This document shows, one piece after another, positions 7,485-16,718 of a stretch of 56,669 bases of DNA; within the stretch, counting starts at the first letter, position 1, and each line of letters opens with the position of its first letter. The stretch lies in assembly GCA_902806435.1 (NCBI GenBank), contig CADCWO010000095.1, positions 2,047 to 58,715 on the forward strand, written 5' to 3'. Source of the stretch: an uncultured Synechococcales cyanobacterium. Lineage in GTDB: Bacteria; Cyanobacteriota; Cyanobacteriia; Thermosynechococcales; Thermosynechococcaceae. The notes below the pieces were generated by a model. The model had not been told where the DNA came from. It saw only the letters and a program-made list of their open reading frames with translations, and made no database searches. The translations under genes and the position numbers were made by a program.

Positions 7485-10415
7485 CTACTTCGCTTCCATC
7501 CAGTTTTTGCCAGTGTGAATGTCTGCTACTAGGGGAATGGTCAAGCTGACAGCGGATGCCATTGTGGACTGAATTTGGGGCTGCAATTCTGGCCATTCTG
7601 TGGGGGGGATTTCTAAAACTAATTCGTCATGAACTTGTAGCAGCAGGCGGGCTTGGTAGGTCCGCAGTACCTCGTGCAGCCTCACCATAGCTACTTTGAT
7701 AATGTCGGCACTCGACCCCTGGATTGGGGCATTCGCAGCTGCTCGTAGTAGTCCCCGGTCGTAGGGACTGATCTTTAACTGGCTGAGGTCTGTGGCAACA
7801 ATATCTTGTACATCTTTACCCCGGAGCTGCCGCAGGCTAGGACTATCAAAGTTAAAGTAGCGACGGCGACCCATGATTGTTTCTACATAGCCTTGGGCGA
7901 TCGCTTGGGCTTCCATGCGTTGTAGATAGGCAAAAACCTGAGGGTAGCGCTCATAAAACCGTTCGATGAACCGCTTACCCTCGGCATAGCTCGCCCTTGC
8001 TTCTCTGGCAAACCGTTGGGCACCCATGCCATAGATCACCCCAAAATTGATAATCTTTGCCAGTCGCCGTTCCTCAGCCGTGATCTGCTCCTTCTCTAAC
8101 AACAATCTAGCGGTTAAGGTATGTACATCTTCTTGATTTTGATAAGCTTCTACCAGCTTTGGCTCCTGGCTTAAGTGAGCCAAAATTCGTAGCTCGATCT
8201 GGGAGTAGTCAGCGCTTGCCAACAACCAGCCCGGTTCCGGGACAAAAGCGGCGCGAATCTGGCGACTAAAGGTAGTGCGAATCGGAATATTTTGGAGGTT
8301 TGGGTTAGAAGAAGAAAGCCGCCCGGTAGAGGTAATTGCTTGGTTAAAGTCGGTATGTACTCGCCCAGTCTGGGGGTGAACCAGGGTGGGAAGGGCATCG
8401 ACGTAGGTAGACTTTAACTTTGCTAAGGTGCGATATTCCAGAATCGTATCGACCAGTGGATCATCCCCTCTTAACTTTTCGAGGGTAGCAGCGTCAGTGG
8501 AGTATCCCAGCTTTGTCTTGCGGGATTTCTTGCGGTCTAAGTTCCGCTTTTCAAATAGAATCTCACTCAACTGCTTAGGGGAACCAAGGTTAAACTTCTC
8601 ACCGGCTAGGGCATAAGCTGTTTCTTCGATTGCCTGCAAATCTTTTTCTAACACTTTAGATAGCTCTTGCAGGTAAGCCTGGTCAATCCGAATTCCACAG
8701 GCTTCCGCCATCGCTAGTACAGGCTCTAGCGGTTGTTCTACGTCAAGCAGCAGCCGGTGTAAAGCTGGATAAGCTTCCAACTGGGCACGTAGTTCCGGCA
8801 GCAAGTGAAAGGTTGTATAGACATCCATGCCGCAGTAGTTCGCAACGGTCGGAATATCTAAGTCATCAATGGTTTGGCCCTTCTTCACCAATTCTGTGTA
8901 ACTTTTGGGGGTAATGCCTAAATAATGGGTTGCTAGTTCGCTCAGGTTATGGCTCCCTTCCGGGTTGAGCACATAGCTAGCCAGCATAGTGTCAAATACC
9001 ACTCCAGCCAGTTTGATGCCTTGGAAGTGCAGCACTAGGCGGTCAAACTTGGCATTCTGCAATACCTTAGGGTAGCTAGGATCAGACAAGATTGGCCTTA
9101 GGGCTGTGAGCGCAGTTTTAACATCTAAGTTGCCTCCCCCCTTGTGGTCTGTAGGAATGTAAGCAATTTCGTCCAAGCCACCCCCCCAGCAGCAGCCAAT
9201 ACCAACCAACTTGGCATCACGAGGGGATAGAGAGTTAGTTTCCGTATCCCAGGCCACAGGAACAGCTGGATCGGTTCGGGTTTGGAGAATATCTACAAGC
9301 TCTGCTAATTTTTCTGGCGTATCAATAATTCGTGGGGTGATGGCGATCGCGGTTTGCTGTTGTGCCGCTGCCGTGTCGCTGGCACTGAAAAACCACAAAT
9401 CCTCATCTCCAGATACTGCTAGGTCTGGAGCACCAGCAACCGCTGCAATCGATGTTCCCCCTAATACCTGCTGTAACTGAGCAATCTTGCTGAGAAAAGA
9501 CTGGAACTCTAGTTCTTCTAGGATCGGCACTAGCTTGTCTTGATCAAATCCCCGCAGCTGGCAAACGTCTAAATCAATTTCAAGCGGGACATTTAACGCG
9601 ATTTGGGCCATGTATTGTGAGTGGCGGGCGGCATCCTTGCCGACTAGCAATCTTTGGCGCACAGCTCCTTTGATTTTGTCTAGGGAAGCGTAAATCCCCT
9701 CCAGCGAGTCGTATTGTTCCAATAATTGCACTGCTGTTTTTGCGCCAATCCCTTTTACCCCAGGGATGTTATCAGAGCTGTCACCACAAAGTGCCTTATA
9801 GTCAACGACCTGTGATGGCCGGATTCCTAGCTTCTCCTGTACTTGCTGCGGGCCAAACTCACGGGGGGAGCTGCCTCCCCGCTGGGCAAAAGCATTCCCC
9901 AGGTGAAGGACGCTGACACCCTGCTCTGGGTCGATTAGTTGAAATAAGTCCTGATCGCCACTGAGAATCTTCACCTGACAACCACTACTGCTGGCCCGCC
10001 TGGCTAAGGTGCCAATAATATCGTCCGCTTCGTAACCGGGAACGGTTAGCACTGGCAAATTTAACGCGGCCAGAAGTTTCTGGAGATTTTTCAGGTCAGG
10101 CAGAAAATCTTCTGGAACTTCTGGTCTACCTTCTTTGTAGGTATCGTCTGCCTCATGGCGAAAGGTGGGGACGCCCAGATCAAAAGCAATCGCTAAGTAC
10201 TGGGGCTTTGCTGACTCAATGACTTCCAACAGGGCCTTCAGAAAGCCATAACAAACACTGGTTGGCACACCTTGGGAAGTCCGCAACCCGCCCTCGCGAG
10301 TTCGAGCGAAGGCGAAGTAGGAGCGGAAGGCTAAAGAGTGCCCATCTACTAAGACAAAGGTACAATCGCGTTCCTGGGTGATAGGTGCGACGTCAGAGGT
10401 AAAGGCAGTTGACAT
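7485..10415 (-). CDS. polA: DNA polymerase I
   Basis: A 976-residue, three-domain enzyme for Okazaki-fragment processing and repair synthesis. The 5'-3' exonuclease occupies residues 15-310 (LVDGHSLAFRSYF; GYEADDIIGTLA). The 3'-5' proofreading domain spans about 360-545 and keeps all four metal ligands: Asp390 and Glu392 (WDTETN), Asp458 (NAKFD) and Asp531 (YCGMD). The polymerase domain spans 570-976 with motif A at Asp736 (ADYSQIELR), motif B (RRLAKIINFGVIYG) and motif C (QVHDELV, Asp930). Relative to E. coli there is an insertion of about 22 residues around 862-888, before APIQGSSADI. The start is ATG with its own leader. Confidence 0.98.
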   Translation of the reverse strand: MSTAFTSDVAPITQERDCTFVLVDGHSLAFRSYFAFARTREGGLRTSQGVPTSVCYGFLKALLEVIESAKPQYLAIAFDLGVPTFRHEADDTYKEGRPEVPEDFLPDLKNLQKLLAALNLPVLTVPGYEADDIIGTLARRASSSGCQVKILSGDQDLFQLIDPEQGVSVLHLGNAFAQRGGSSPREFGPQQVQEKLGIRPSQVVDYKALCGDSSDNIPGVKGIGAKTAVQLLEQYDSLEGIYASLDKIKGAVRQRLLVGKDAARHSQYMAQIALNVPLEIDLDVCQLRGFDQDKLVPILEELEFQSFLSKIAQLQQVLGGTSIAAVAGAPDLAVSGDEDLWFFSASDTAAAQQQTAIAITPRIIDTPEKLAELVDILQTRTDPAVPVAWDTETNSLSPRDAKLVGIGCCWGGGLDEIAYIPTDHKGGGNLDVKTALTALRPILSDPSYPKVLQNAKFDRLVLHFQGIKLAGVVFDTMLASYVLNPEGSHNLSELATHYLGITPKSYTELVKKGQTIDDLDIPTVANYCGMDVYTTFHLLPELRAQLEAYPALHRLLLDVEQPLEPVLAMAEACGIRIDQAYLQELSKVLEKDLQAIEETAYALAGEKFNLGSPKQLSEILFEKRNLDRKKSRKTKLGYSTDAATLEKLRGDDPLVDTILEYRTLAKLKSTYVDALPTLVHPQTGRVHTDFNQAITSTGRLSSSNPNLQNIPIRTTFSRQIRAAFVPEPGWLLASADYSQIELRILAHLSQEPKLVEAYQNQEDVHTLTARLLLEKEQITAEERRLAKIINFGVIYGMGAQRFAREARASYAEGKRFIERFYERYPQVFAYLQRMEAQAIAQGYVETIMGRRRYFNFDSPSLRQLRGKDVQDIVATDLSQLKISPYDRGLLRAAANAPIQGSSADIIKVAMVRLHEVLRTYQARLLLQVHDELVLEIPPTEWPELQPQIQSTMASAVSLTIPLVADIHTGKNWMEAK

Positions 10416-10727
10416 ATCTCAATTTTAACTGGGTTCTACGGATCGTCGCCTCTTGCAGCTTTTGCCCGGCTGAGAGATGCCGCCGCAGTACCGTTGAACC
10501 TACCAACCATCACCATAATTAAGACGAATAGAGGTACTGGGCGATCGCCAAGGCTTAGAGCACTACGCCTAGCGTCTGAGTGAAGTTGGACTGCGGAAAT
10601 CCTCACCTGTAGCCAGTGAAATAGGACGATAGGATTGAATTGTGGTGCTGTCTAATTCAGTAACTCAGCAATTATTCAAGTCAACCACGCTTTCTGAATT
10701 TGCCCTAAAGAATAAGAGCCTTACAGA
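10416..10727. other. Divergent polA/msrB spacer with partial TPP-riboswitch-like strings
   Basis: The 312-bp spacer between divergent polA and msrB carries CTGAGAGATGCC (from about 10470) followed by CCGTTGAACCT (ending near 10501). These resemble the CUGAGA and GAACCUGAU cores of a thiamine pyrophosphate riboswitch. The second half of the aptamer is not recognisable, and the downstream gene is not a thiamine gene. A HIP1 element lies near 10540. I regard it as a promoter region with a weak, possibly chance or decayed riboswitch resemblance. Confidence 0.35.
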
Positions 10728-11126
10728 ATGAGCAATAAAGTAGATAAGACCGAAGCGGAGTGGCAACAGCAGCTTACCCCAGAGCAGTACAAGGTCACCC
10801 GGCAGAAAGGCACAGAGCGAGCCTTTACCGGAGAATATCACGACTACAAAGAGAAAGGCACTTATCAGTGTGTCTGTTGTGGTACGGAACTATTCAGTTC
10901 TGATACAAAGTATGACTCTGGCACTGGTTGGCCAAGCTTCTGGAAACCGCTGAATGACCAGAACGTTAAAGAAGAAAGTGATAACGCTCTGTTCATGCGC
11001 CGTACAGAGGTTTTATGCGCCGCTTGTGATGCTCATCTGGGTCATGTATTCAACGATGGACCGGCACCGACTGGTCAGCGCTACTGCATGAACTCTGCAG
11101 CTCTCAAGTTCACCAAAACTGATTAA
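10728..11126 (+). CDS. msrB: Peptide-methionine (R)-S-oxide reductase MsrB
   Basis: A 132-residue enzyme that reduces R-methionine sulfoxide in oxidised proteins. The two zinc-binding CXXC pairs are visible (CVCC near residue 41 and CAAC near 90), with the family stretch [11 protein letters not shown] and GHVFNDGP. The catalytic cysteine lies in QRYCMNS near residue 123. The absence of a signal peptide indicates a cytosolic form. The length is normal for a single-domain MsrB, and no MsrA fusion is present. It is followed by an SPL-type radical SAM gene on the same strand. Confidence 0.97.
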   Translation: MSNKVDKTEAEWQQQLTPEQYKVTRQKGTERAFTGEYHDYKEKGTYQCVCCGTELFSSDTKYDSGTGWPSFWKPLNDQNVKEESDNALFMRRTEVLCAACDAHLGHVFNDGPAPTGQRYCMNSAALKFTKTD

Positions 11127-11249
11127 CCTTGCCAGATTCAGCTTTGGTTGCGGGAAGTTGCAGTTAGTGGCTTCCCCCACCTGAGTTAGTGTTTGCTTAT
11201 CTCACCTTTGAAATGTGTCAATTTTGATTTTTCAATCTTCAACAGAATC

Positions 11250-12338
11250 ATGCCCGACACAATCATAGCCAGCCCGGTACCAAAACAACCGGATGTCCAA
11301 AAGCCTCGTCTATGGATGCCTGAGCGTGTCCTATTCACCCCTGCCTCCTTAGCAGAGCCGTGGGGTCAGCAGATTCTATCCCGTGTGCAGGCGCTGAATT
11401 TACCGATTGAGGAACTGCCCCGAAATCGTTTAAGTGGTTTGCGTGGCAAAGATGAGCGTGACACCTATAGCATCGCCAAACGGACTCTGGCAGTTGTGAC
11501 CGCTCCACCCAGCGCCTTTAAGCTCAGCCCGATTCCGCCGTCAGCGGATTGGCAATTCCACTTAGCAGAGGGTTGTCCGGCCCATTGCCAGTACTGTTAC
11601 TTAGCAGGGAGCTTACAAGGGCCCCCCGTGATTCGTGTCTTTGCTAATTTGCCGCAGATTTTATCGAACCTAGCAGCCTACGAGCAGCCAGGAACTGCCA
11701 CCAGCTTTGAAGTTAGTTGTTATACCGACCCTTTGGGTATCGAGCACCTAACTGGTAGCCTTGCTGAGTGTATCCGTTACTTTGGTACCCGCCGTGATAG
11801 TCACCTCCGCTGGGTGACAAAATTTGATGGCGTGAGTGGGTTGCTCGATCTGCCCCACAATAACCAGACGCGTTGCCGGGTTAGCGTTAATGCCGAATCC
11901 ATTTCCCGCCGACTTGAAGGTGGCACTGCATCTGTTAAGGCACGGCTTCAAGCTTTGCGTCGCTTAGCCCTACCGCGCGCACGAGGGGGGGGTGGCTATC
12001 CAGTTGGTGTGGTCATTGCCCCAATCATGCCGATAGAAGATTGGTCTTTACTTTACAGCCAGCTCTTTGATGCGATCAGTGAGGCCTTAGACTTTGACTG
12101 TGACCTTACCTTTGAGCTGATCTCCCACCGTTTTACACCCGGCTCTAAGCAGGTACTGCTTGACTGGTATCCGAACACAGGTTTGGACATGGATGAGTCA
12201 ACACGCAGCGTTAAGCGCAATAAATTTGGTGGCACAAAGTATGTCTATGATTTAGAGACAATGAAGACGCTCCGCCACTTCTTCGAGCGAGAAATTGGCC
12301 GGCGCTTCCCTCAGGCCCGTATTCTCTATTGGACCTAA
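11250..12338 (+). CDS. SPL-family radical SAM protein
   Basis: A 362-residue protein. The motif CPAHCQYC (Cys109, Cys113, Cys116) followed by YLAG marks the spore photoproduct lyase-like branch of radical SAM enzymes. True lyases repair UV-induced thymine dimers of spore DNA. Homologues occur in bacteria that do not sporulate, including cyanobacteria, and their substrate is unknown. The start is ATG at 11250; a TTG 57 bp upstream would add a tail unlike the family. The closing segment (FEREIGRRFPQARILYWT) is typical of the group. Confidence 0.85.
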   Translation: MPDTIIASPVPKQPDVQKPRLWMPERVLFTPASLAEPWGQQILSRVQALNLPIEELPRNRLSGLRGKDERDTYSIAKRTLAVVTAPPSAFKLSPIPPSADWQFHLAEGCPAHCQYCYLAGSLQGPPVIRVFANLPQILSNLAAYEQPGTATSFEVSCYTDPLGIEHLTGSLAECIRYFGTRRDSHLRWVTKFDGVSGLLDLPHNNQTRCRVSVNAESISRRLEGGTASVKARLQALRRLALPRARGGGGYPVGVVIAPIMPIEDWSLLYSQLFDAISEALDFDCDLTFELISHRFTPGSKQVLLDWYPNTGLDMDESTRSVKRNKFGGTKYVYDLETMKTLRHFFEREIGRRFPQARILYWT

Positions 12339-13151
12339 TGTGCACACGCCCATGATTTCAATGATAGGGTGGTGGAAATAATGAGAAGGTTCTACCGATG
12401 GACCTGTAAGTGAAAAAGCGCCTGCAGTTGGTGCACCTATACCAAAAGACTTAAGAGCCAAGGCCACTTTGCCGGCGCTGCAATATTTCTCTGCCCACTT
12501 TGAGGAAATCGGTAGAGCACTTTCATCTATATCTATATAGATTGCTCACCCAAGAAAATCTTTGACCAACAACGATAGTGGATCTTGCAGTTATGTCAAG
12601 AACGCAAACTTGGAGCGCGGTGGATTCAAAGTGCGCGTTGAGACGCCGGCAAAACTTCTGCGGGCGGGGTGAAAGATTTCAGATACCATCCGACTCATAT
12701 CACAGACAGAAGGGTTAGGTGCAAAAGCTAGGTTCACTGAAAAACCAGGCAATGCTTTAATCAAGCGGAACTCACTTTGCTAGGAATTGCTCCACGAAGT
12801 CATATTGGCTAACAACTTCTTTGCATTGAGCATCTACAGGCGGCAGAGATTTATCGCCCTCAAAATTGTTTCATTCCTAAGAACTAACAGATTTAATGCT
12901 TCAAGGCCATAGATTGATGGCAGTTTAGTTGGGAGCTGCTCAAATCATGACCAGCCCTCTAGTAGGCTATTTGACGTCATTATTTTATAACAAGGCACTT
13001 ATTATCTAGTCCAGGATAGTATTTGCAGTCGTGGCAGTCTTTTTATCCAAACGGTAGGCAATGAAGTTGCCTTCCATGGCGCAGATATATTGAGTTAGGA
13101 AAGTAGTCTTACAAGCAGCAGAAGCTAGTTTCTTCGCAGGTAAAGATGCCG
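12339..13151. other. Gene-free, apparently decayed region
   Basis: These 813 bp lie between a plus-strand and a minus-strand gene that converge on them. No frame is open for a credible gene. Around 12579-12635 the plus strand reads ILQLCQERKLGARWIQS, which recalls the N-terminal helix-turn-helix segment of some transposases (RKLGxRRIQSEL type), but stops and frameshifts surround it and no catalytic DDE part is seen. The rest resembles nothing I know. It may be remnants of an old insertion. Confidence 0.35.
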
Positions 13152-14687
13152 CTAAGGTAGCCAGCGGGGATGAGCACCGGAAAAGGGTAGAGCTTCAGGG
13201 GCAGTTTTGGCTAACAAGTCGCGGGACTGATTGGGCTGACTGGCGAAAGTGCGCTGATCCGATAGTTGAAGCGGGAGTAGCCAGAGTTTACTGGTTGTCT
13301 TTGGCTCGATTTGGGGCCTTGCTTCCAGTTGACTGGTGCCGGTAGTAGTTTGGTCAAATAAAAGTGCGGTGCCATCCGCTGCCAAACTGATTTGCAAGTC
13401 GCGTTGCACAGGCAAAATCACTAACGGGTTTAGCTTACTTGTGCGCAGATCAATCGCTGCAATGTAGGGTCGTTCTCTATACTCTGAGCCGGGCAAGATT
13501 TGAGTCAGCAGGCAGTAAAGGATTTGGTTAAGGGGATCAAATTGAGCACTAAAAATCGAGCCTGTGGTTCTCAAGACTTCCTTCTGAATGCCTTGATTGG
13601 TGACCCAAAACAGCGATCGCGTGTAGTCGGTGTTAAACTTCACCATTGCCGCAGCAGAACCATCCCTAGCAAAATTGAGGACAGTACCAAATTTCGGTAA
13701 AAAATCTAAGGGCTGAGATGCCGTTTGGGGTTTCAATGGCAGCACTGCTAGTCCTTGTCCTTGCGCAATTGTTAAAGCAGTGCTGTCTGGCGTAATCAGA
13801 AAGTCCCCTCCGGGTTGATTGTTGAGCAGTTGCGGGGAAGCATCATCCTGTATCAGCCACAAACCAGACTGGCTAAGATTCTGGCGATTAGCCCGCTGCA
13901 CGACAATCGTTTGCCCATCCGGTGATAGATCAAACTTGAGAATTTGGGCGTCAGTGTTATCTAAAATCAGCTTGATCTTGCCTGGTGCAGACCGGTCACT
14001 CGATTGCTGGACAGGTGAGTCAACGTGAATTCCCGTTGAAACCGTATACAGCTTGGGGTCGAAAGAAGCCTGCCTTCGAGCATCGCGTTGCGTGGCCGAA
14101 AACAAAATGCGATCGCCTAGAGGGTAGGGTTGAAAGTCAGCTACCGCGAGTTCCGGTGGAGTTAGTACCGTTTTTTCCTGTTGCGTCAGGTTATAGAGAA
14201 CCAAGCGTCCGGCATCATCTCCTTCCACCCCCAGGCAAATAAAAGCGTGATCGCGGGTGGTGAACTTACCGACAAAGGGCTGGATCAAATTTGGCTGCGC
14301 CCGATTAGCGGAAAAGCGATCGCTTGCCTCTTGCAACTGCACCTGAAAAGTACTGCCGTAAGAAGCTGGCTGGTTCAACGTATAGGCCATCCGCCTACCC
14401 GCCCAACTGATTTTTCCGGGTAGGGGTGGCGCAATGCGCAGCCGCGATTCTACACTAGCGCGGTCCATTGGGCGGTTAAAGGTAAGAATAAACGCTGTAT
14501 CTTCTGCGCCGATCTGCTTGTCTTGCCAGCTAAAATCGCGCACCCGAGGAGCAGTGTGATCCCCACTCCACAACAGCAGGCCAATCAACACACTTAGTCC
14601 CAGGATCAGCAAAATCGCAACCCGATCTAGAGGCTGCAACCATTTACGAGTCATGTTGGGGTGGATCTGCATTGGTCTTAGTTCCAT
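13152..14687 (-). CDS. Membrane-anchored protein with Ig-like and beta-propeller-like domains
   Basis: About 511 residues. A single hydrophobic helix near the N-terminus (VAILLILGLSVLIGLLLW) anchors the protein, with the bulk probably in the periplasm. The next ~100 residues (TAFILTFNRPMDRASVESRL; AYTLNQPASYGSTFQVQL) match the bacterial Ig-like 'SbsA' pattern. The remainder is rich in repeated beta segments such as FDLSPDGQTIVVQRA and FARDGSAAAMVKF, as in TolB/WD40-like propellers. Possible starts are GTG 14702 or ATG 14687, 14672 or 14654; none has a strong ribosome site. Function unknown. Confidence 0.75.
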   Translation of the reverse strand: MELRPMQIHPNMTRKWLQPLDRVAILLILGLSVLIGLLLWSGDHTAPRVRDFSWQDKQIGAEDTAFILTFNRPMDRASVESRLRIAPPLPGKISWAGRRMAYTLNQPASYGSTFQVQLQEASDRFSANRAQPNLIQPFVGKFTTRDHAFICLGVEGDDAGRLVLYNLTQQEKTVLTPPELAVADFQPYPLGDRILFSATQRDARRQASFDPKLYTVSTGIHVDSPVQQSSDRSAPGKIKLILDNTDAQILKFDLSPDGQTIVVQRANRQNLSQSGLWLIQDDASPQLLNNQPGGDFLITPDSTALTIAQGQGLAVLPLKPQTASQPLDFLPKFGTVLNFARDGSAAAMVKFNTDYTRSLFWVTNQGIQKEVLRTTGSIFSAQFDPLNQILYCLLTQILPGSEYRERPYIAAIDLRTSKLNPLVILPVQRDLQISLAADGTALLFDQTTTGTSQLEARPQIEPKTTSKLWLLPLQLSDQRTFASQPNQSRDLLAKTAPEALPFSGAHPRWLP

Positions 14688-14878
14688 GAACCATGATTCC
14701 ACGCTGAGTTAGCCTAAGCGCGTTATGGCATCTTTAGTTGTATCCCTTTTTAAGGATTGAACTACGCTAAGGTTTTCAGCAAGCAACACTTCAGACAATC
14801 AACATAGTAGTAATCGTAGTAGGGATAGAGCACAGCTATTCATAGCAGGAGCAACTTTGAGATTTCCTTCAAAGTAGA

Positions 14879-14895
14879 ATGAGATCCATTCTCAT
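14879..14895. promoter_or_regulatory. Zur/Fur-box-like palindrome
   Basis: The sequence ATGAGA-TCCAT-TCTCAT is a perfect inverted repeat with 6-bp arms and a 5-bp spacer. It lies about 80 bp upstream of the broken zinc-binding-protein gene. Size and position match the operator of the zinc repressor Zur, a Fur-family regulator that commonly controls znuA in cyanobacteria. Binding is inferred only. Confidence 0.5.
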
Positions 14896-14976
14896 AAAAA
14901 TTTACACTGGGACTGCTTGGTTATGAAATGCTTTAGTTCAAATCGACAGTTAACTCGTGATACTTAGCCCCCAATT

Positions 14977-15934
14977 TTGTTGACCTTGCTGATCGCGCTA
15001 TTAGCCATTTCAGGATGTAGCTCAACTAAGGTCACACCGCCAGGAACAGGAGCTTCTTCCCAGCCGCCAAAGCTTAAGGTAGTTGCAACTGTTTTACCGA
15101 TGTACCTTTTCACAAAGGCTATTTCGGGCGAGGTGGCAGACGTAAGAATGCTAGTCCCCCCGGTACAGAGATCCACGAGTACCAATCGACTCCTGCTGAT
15201 GTGCAAACGATTGCTGAAGTTAATGTCCTTGTAAAAAATGGTTTAGGTTTAGAAGAATTTCTCGACAACACAGTAAAAAGCGCTCAGAATTCTAAATTAA
15301 TTGAAGTTAACGCTATCCAGAAAGTGCAACCCTTGGGAGAAATCTCTCCTGTGGTCAGACCTGGTGAGGCTACGGCAGACGCCATGCAATCACAGAACCA
15401 CGGCCGTTAGGAAAATCCTCATGTCTGGCTTGATCCAGTACTAGCCAAACAACAGGTCAAAGCAATTCACGGTAGCTTGACAAGTGCTGATCCAGCACAC
15501 GAAACAACTTATCAAGCGAACGCCGCTGCCTATATTCAGCAACTTGAGGAACTAGATAACCAATTTGAGCAGCGCTTAAACCGATATCACAACCGGACCT
15601 TCATCACATTCCATGACGCTTTCCCTTTCTAGCCAAACGCTACCGCTTGAAACAAGTTGCAGTGGTGGCAATTCCACAAGATACTCTCTCTCCTAGTGAG
15701 ATCCAGTAGATAGTGACAGTGGTTAAACGGTACAAGGTCAAAGCTGTTTTTGGGGAAACAGGCGGAGATAATAAATTGCTGCAAAACCTATCTAGTGACC
15801 TGAACGTCACCCTTGGAAGCTTAGACTCTCTTGAATTTGGCTCGCAAGATCCACAGTATTACTTCACGGTCATGAAAACAAACCTGCATACGCTGGATAC
15901 TGCCTTTCACGAGGTATGGAGTTTACTTCACTAG
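14977..15934 (+). pseudogene. znuA: Broken zinc/metal ABC transporter substrate-binding lipoprotein gene (znuA-like)
   Basis: The reading frames together spell a full metal-binding periplasmic protein of cluster A-I (ZnuA type). There is a lipoprotein signal (LIALLAISGCSS), the start of the mature part (KVVATVLPMYLFTKAI), NPHVWLDP, FITFHDAF and DPQYYFTVMKTNL. At least four lesions break it. A 1-nt deletion in the C-run near 15156-15161 (VPPG to VPPV) and a second 1-nt deletion near 15625 (DAFPFLAKRY) shift the frame. In-frame TAG codons sit before ENPHVW (near 15408) and at a former Gln (IQQIV, near 15709). The start is TTG at best. The gene cannot make a working protein. Confidence 0.9.
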
Positions 15935-16125
15935 GAGTACCCTGAGGGTTAGGAATTCATGGGTTGTGATCAGTATCTATAAAAACTAAGCACTAACTTT
16001 TCAAGGATGGTCAATGCTCAGCGCGGGTTACTGACTAGCCAAATTCCAGGCTATAGTAGTGCCCATGAATTTACGAAAAGCTCACTGACAAGAGTGCCAT
16101 CCAGTTTATTAGGAGAAACAAAGCC

Positions 16126-16608
16126 ATGTGTATTACCTGTCTTGCCTTTTCGGCTATGACGCTTTTCTCACCGGTTACGGAAGCGCCACAGCCTACCAAT
16201 GTACAGCCTATCAGCCTCTCTAACAATCAGCCTGCTAGCGCTAGCTCACTGTCGATAGCTGAAGAGACGCGCATCTCAATTAGCAGGCTGCTCAAGCAAA
16301 TACCTAATTCTCCAGAGACATTGGTACTGCGTGAAGAATTCAAGTCTCTGCAAGCAAAGCTGGCTGGGGTGAAAGATGATACCAAAGCGGACGCAATTAT
16401 TGACGACGGATTGAACGCTCTATCCAAGCGTGTGATGGCAGAGCCAAACGCTGACCGGATTATCGAAATATTGTTTGAGCTGCGAGAATCAAAAGGGAAC
16501 CAAAAAGCTGCTAGTGCTTTGAAGCTGAATGAACTTCAGAGGAGAATCGCAACTTCTTCACTCAAAGCCCTCCCTGCTGAAGGTAGAAACTGGGGCTGGC
16601 TGTCCTAG
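16126..16608 (+). CDS. Hypothetical small, probably exported protein
   Basis: A 160-residue protein with a clear ribosome site (AGGAG about 12 nt before the ATG). The N-terminus is hydrophobic (CLAFSAMTLFSPVTEA) and may be an atypical signal peptide, though it lacks the usual basic residues. A Ser/Pro/Asn-rich linker follows to about residue 45. The rest is polar and helical, with EETRISISRLLKQIP and ADRIIEILFELRESKGN. No family recognised. It sits between the dead znuA and the YraQ/TIGR03943 pair. Confidence 0.6.
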   Translation: MCITCLAFSAMTLFSPVTEAPQPTNVQPISLSNNQPASASSLSIAEETRISISRLLKQIPNSPETLVLREEFKSLQAKLAGVKDDTKADAIIDDGLNALSKRVMAEPNADRIIEILFELRESKGNQKAASALKLNELQRRIATSSLKALPAEGRNWGWLS

Positions 16609-16718
16609 TCCACTTAAAAAGACGTACGATGCTTGAAACCCCGTCGGTCAACCTGAGTGCTAGCAAATAGCTATCCAAGATACAAAAGGTGAATTTGTCT
16701 AGTCTTAGCCAAGCGCGA

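Noticed and set aside
12252-12467. 71-residue minus-strand frame at the end of the SPL-like gene
   Set aside because: Most of it is antisense to the SPL gene end and the following decayed region; no ribosome site or resemblance.
14977-15410. Two separate small genes in the znuA region
   Set aside because: The pieces align end to end with one metal-binding protein and are separated by single-base deletions and stops, so they are one pseudogene.
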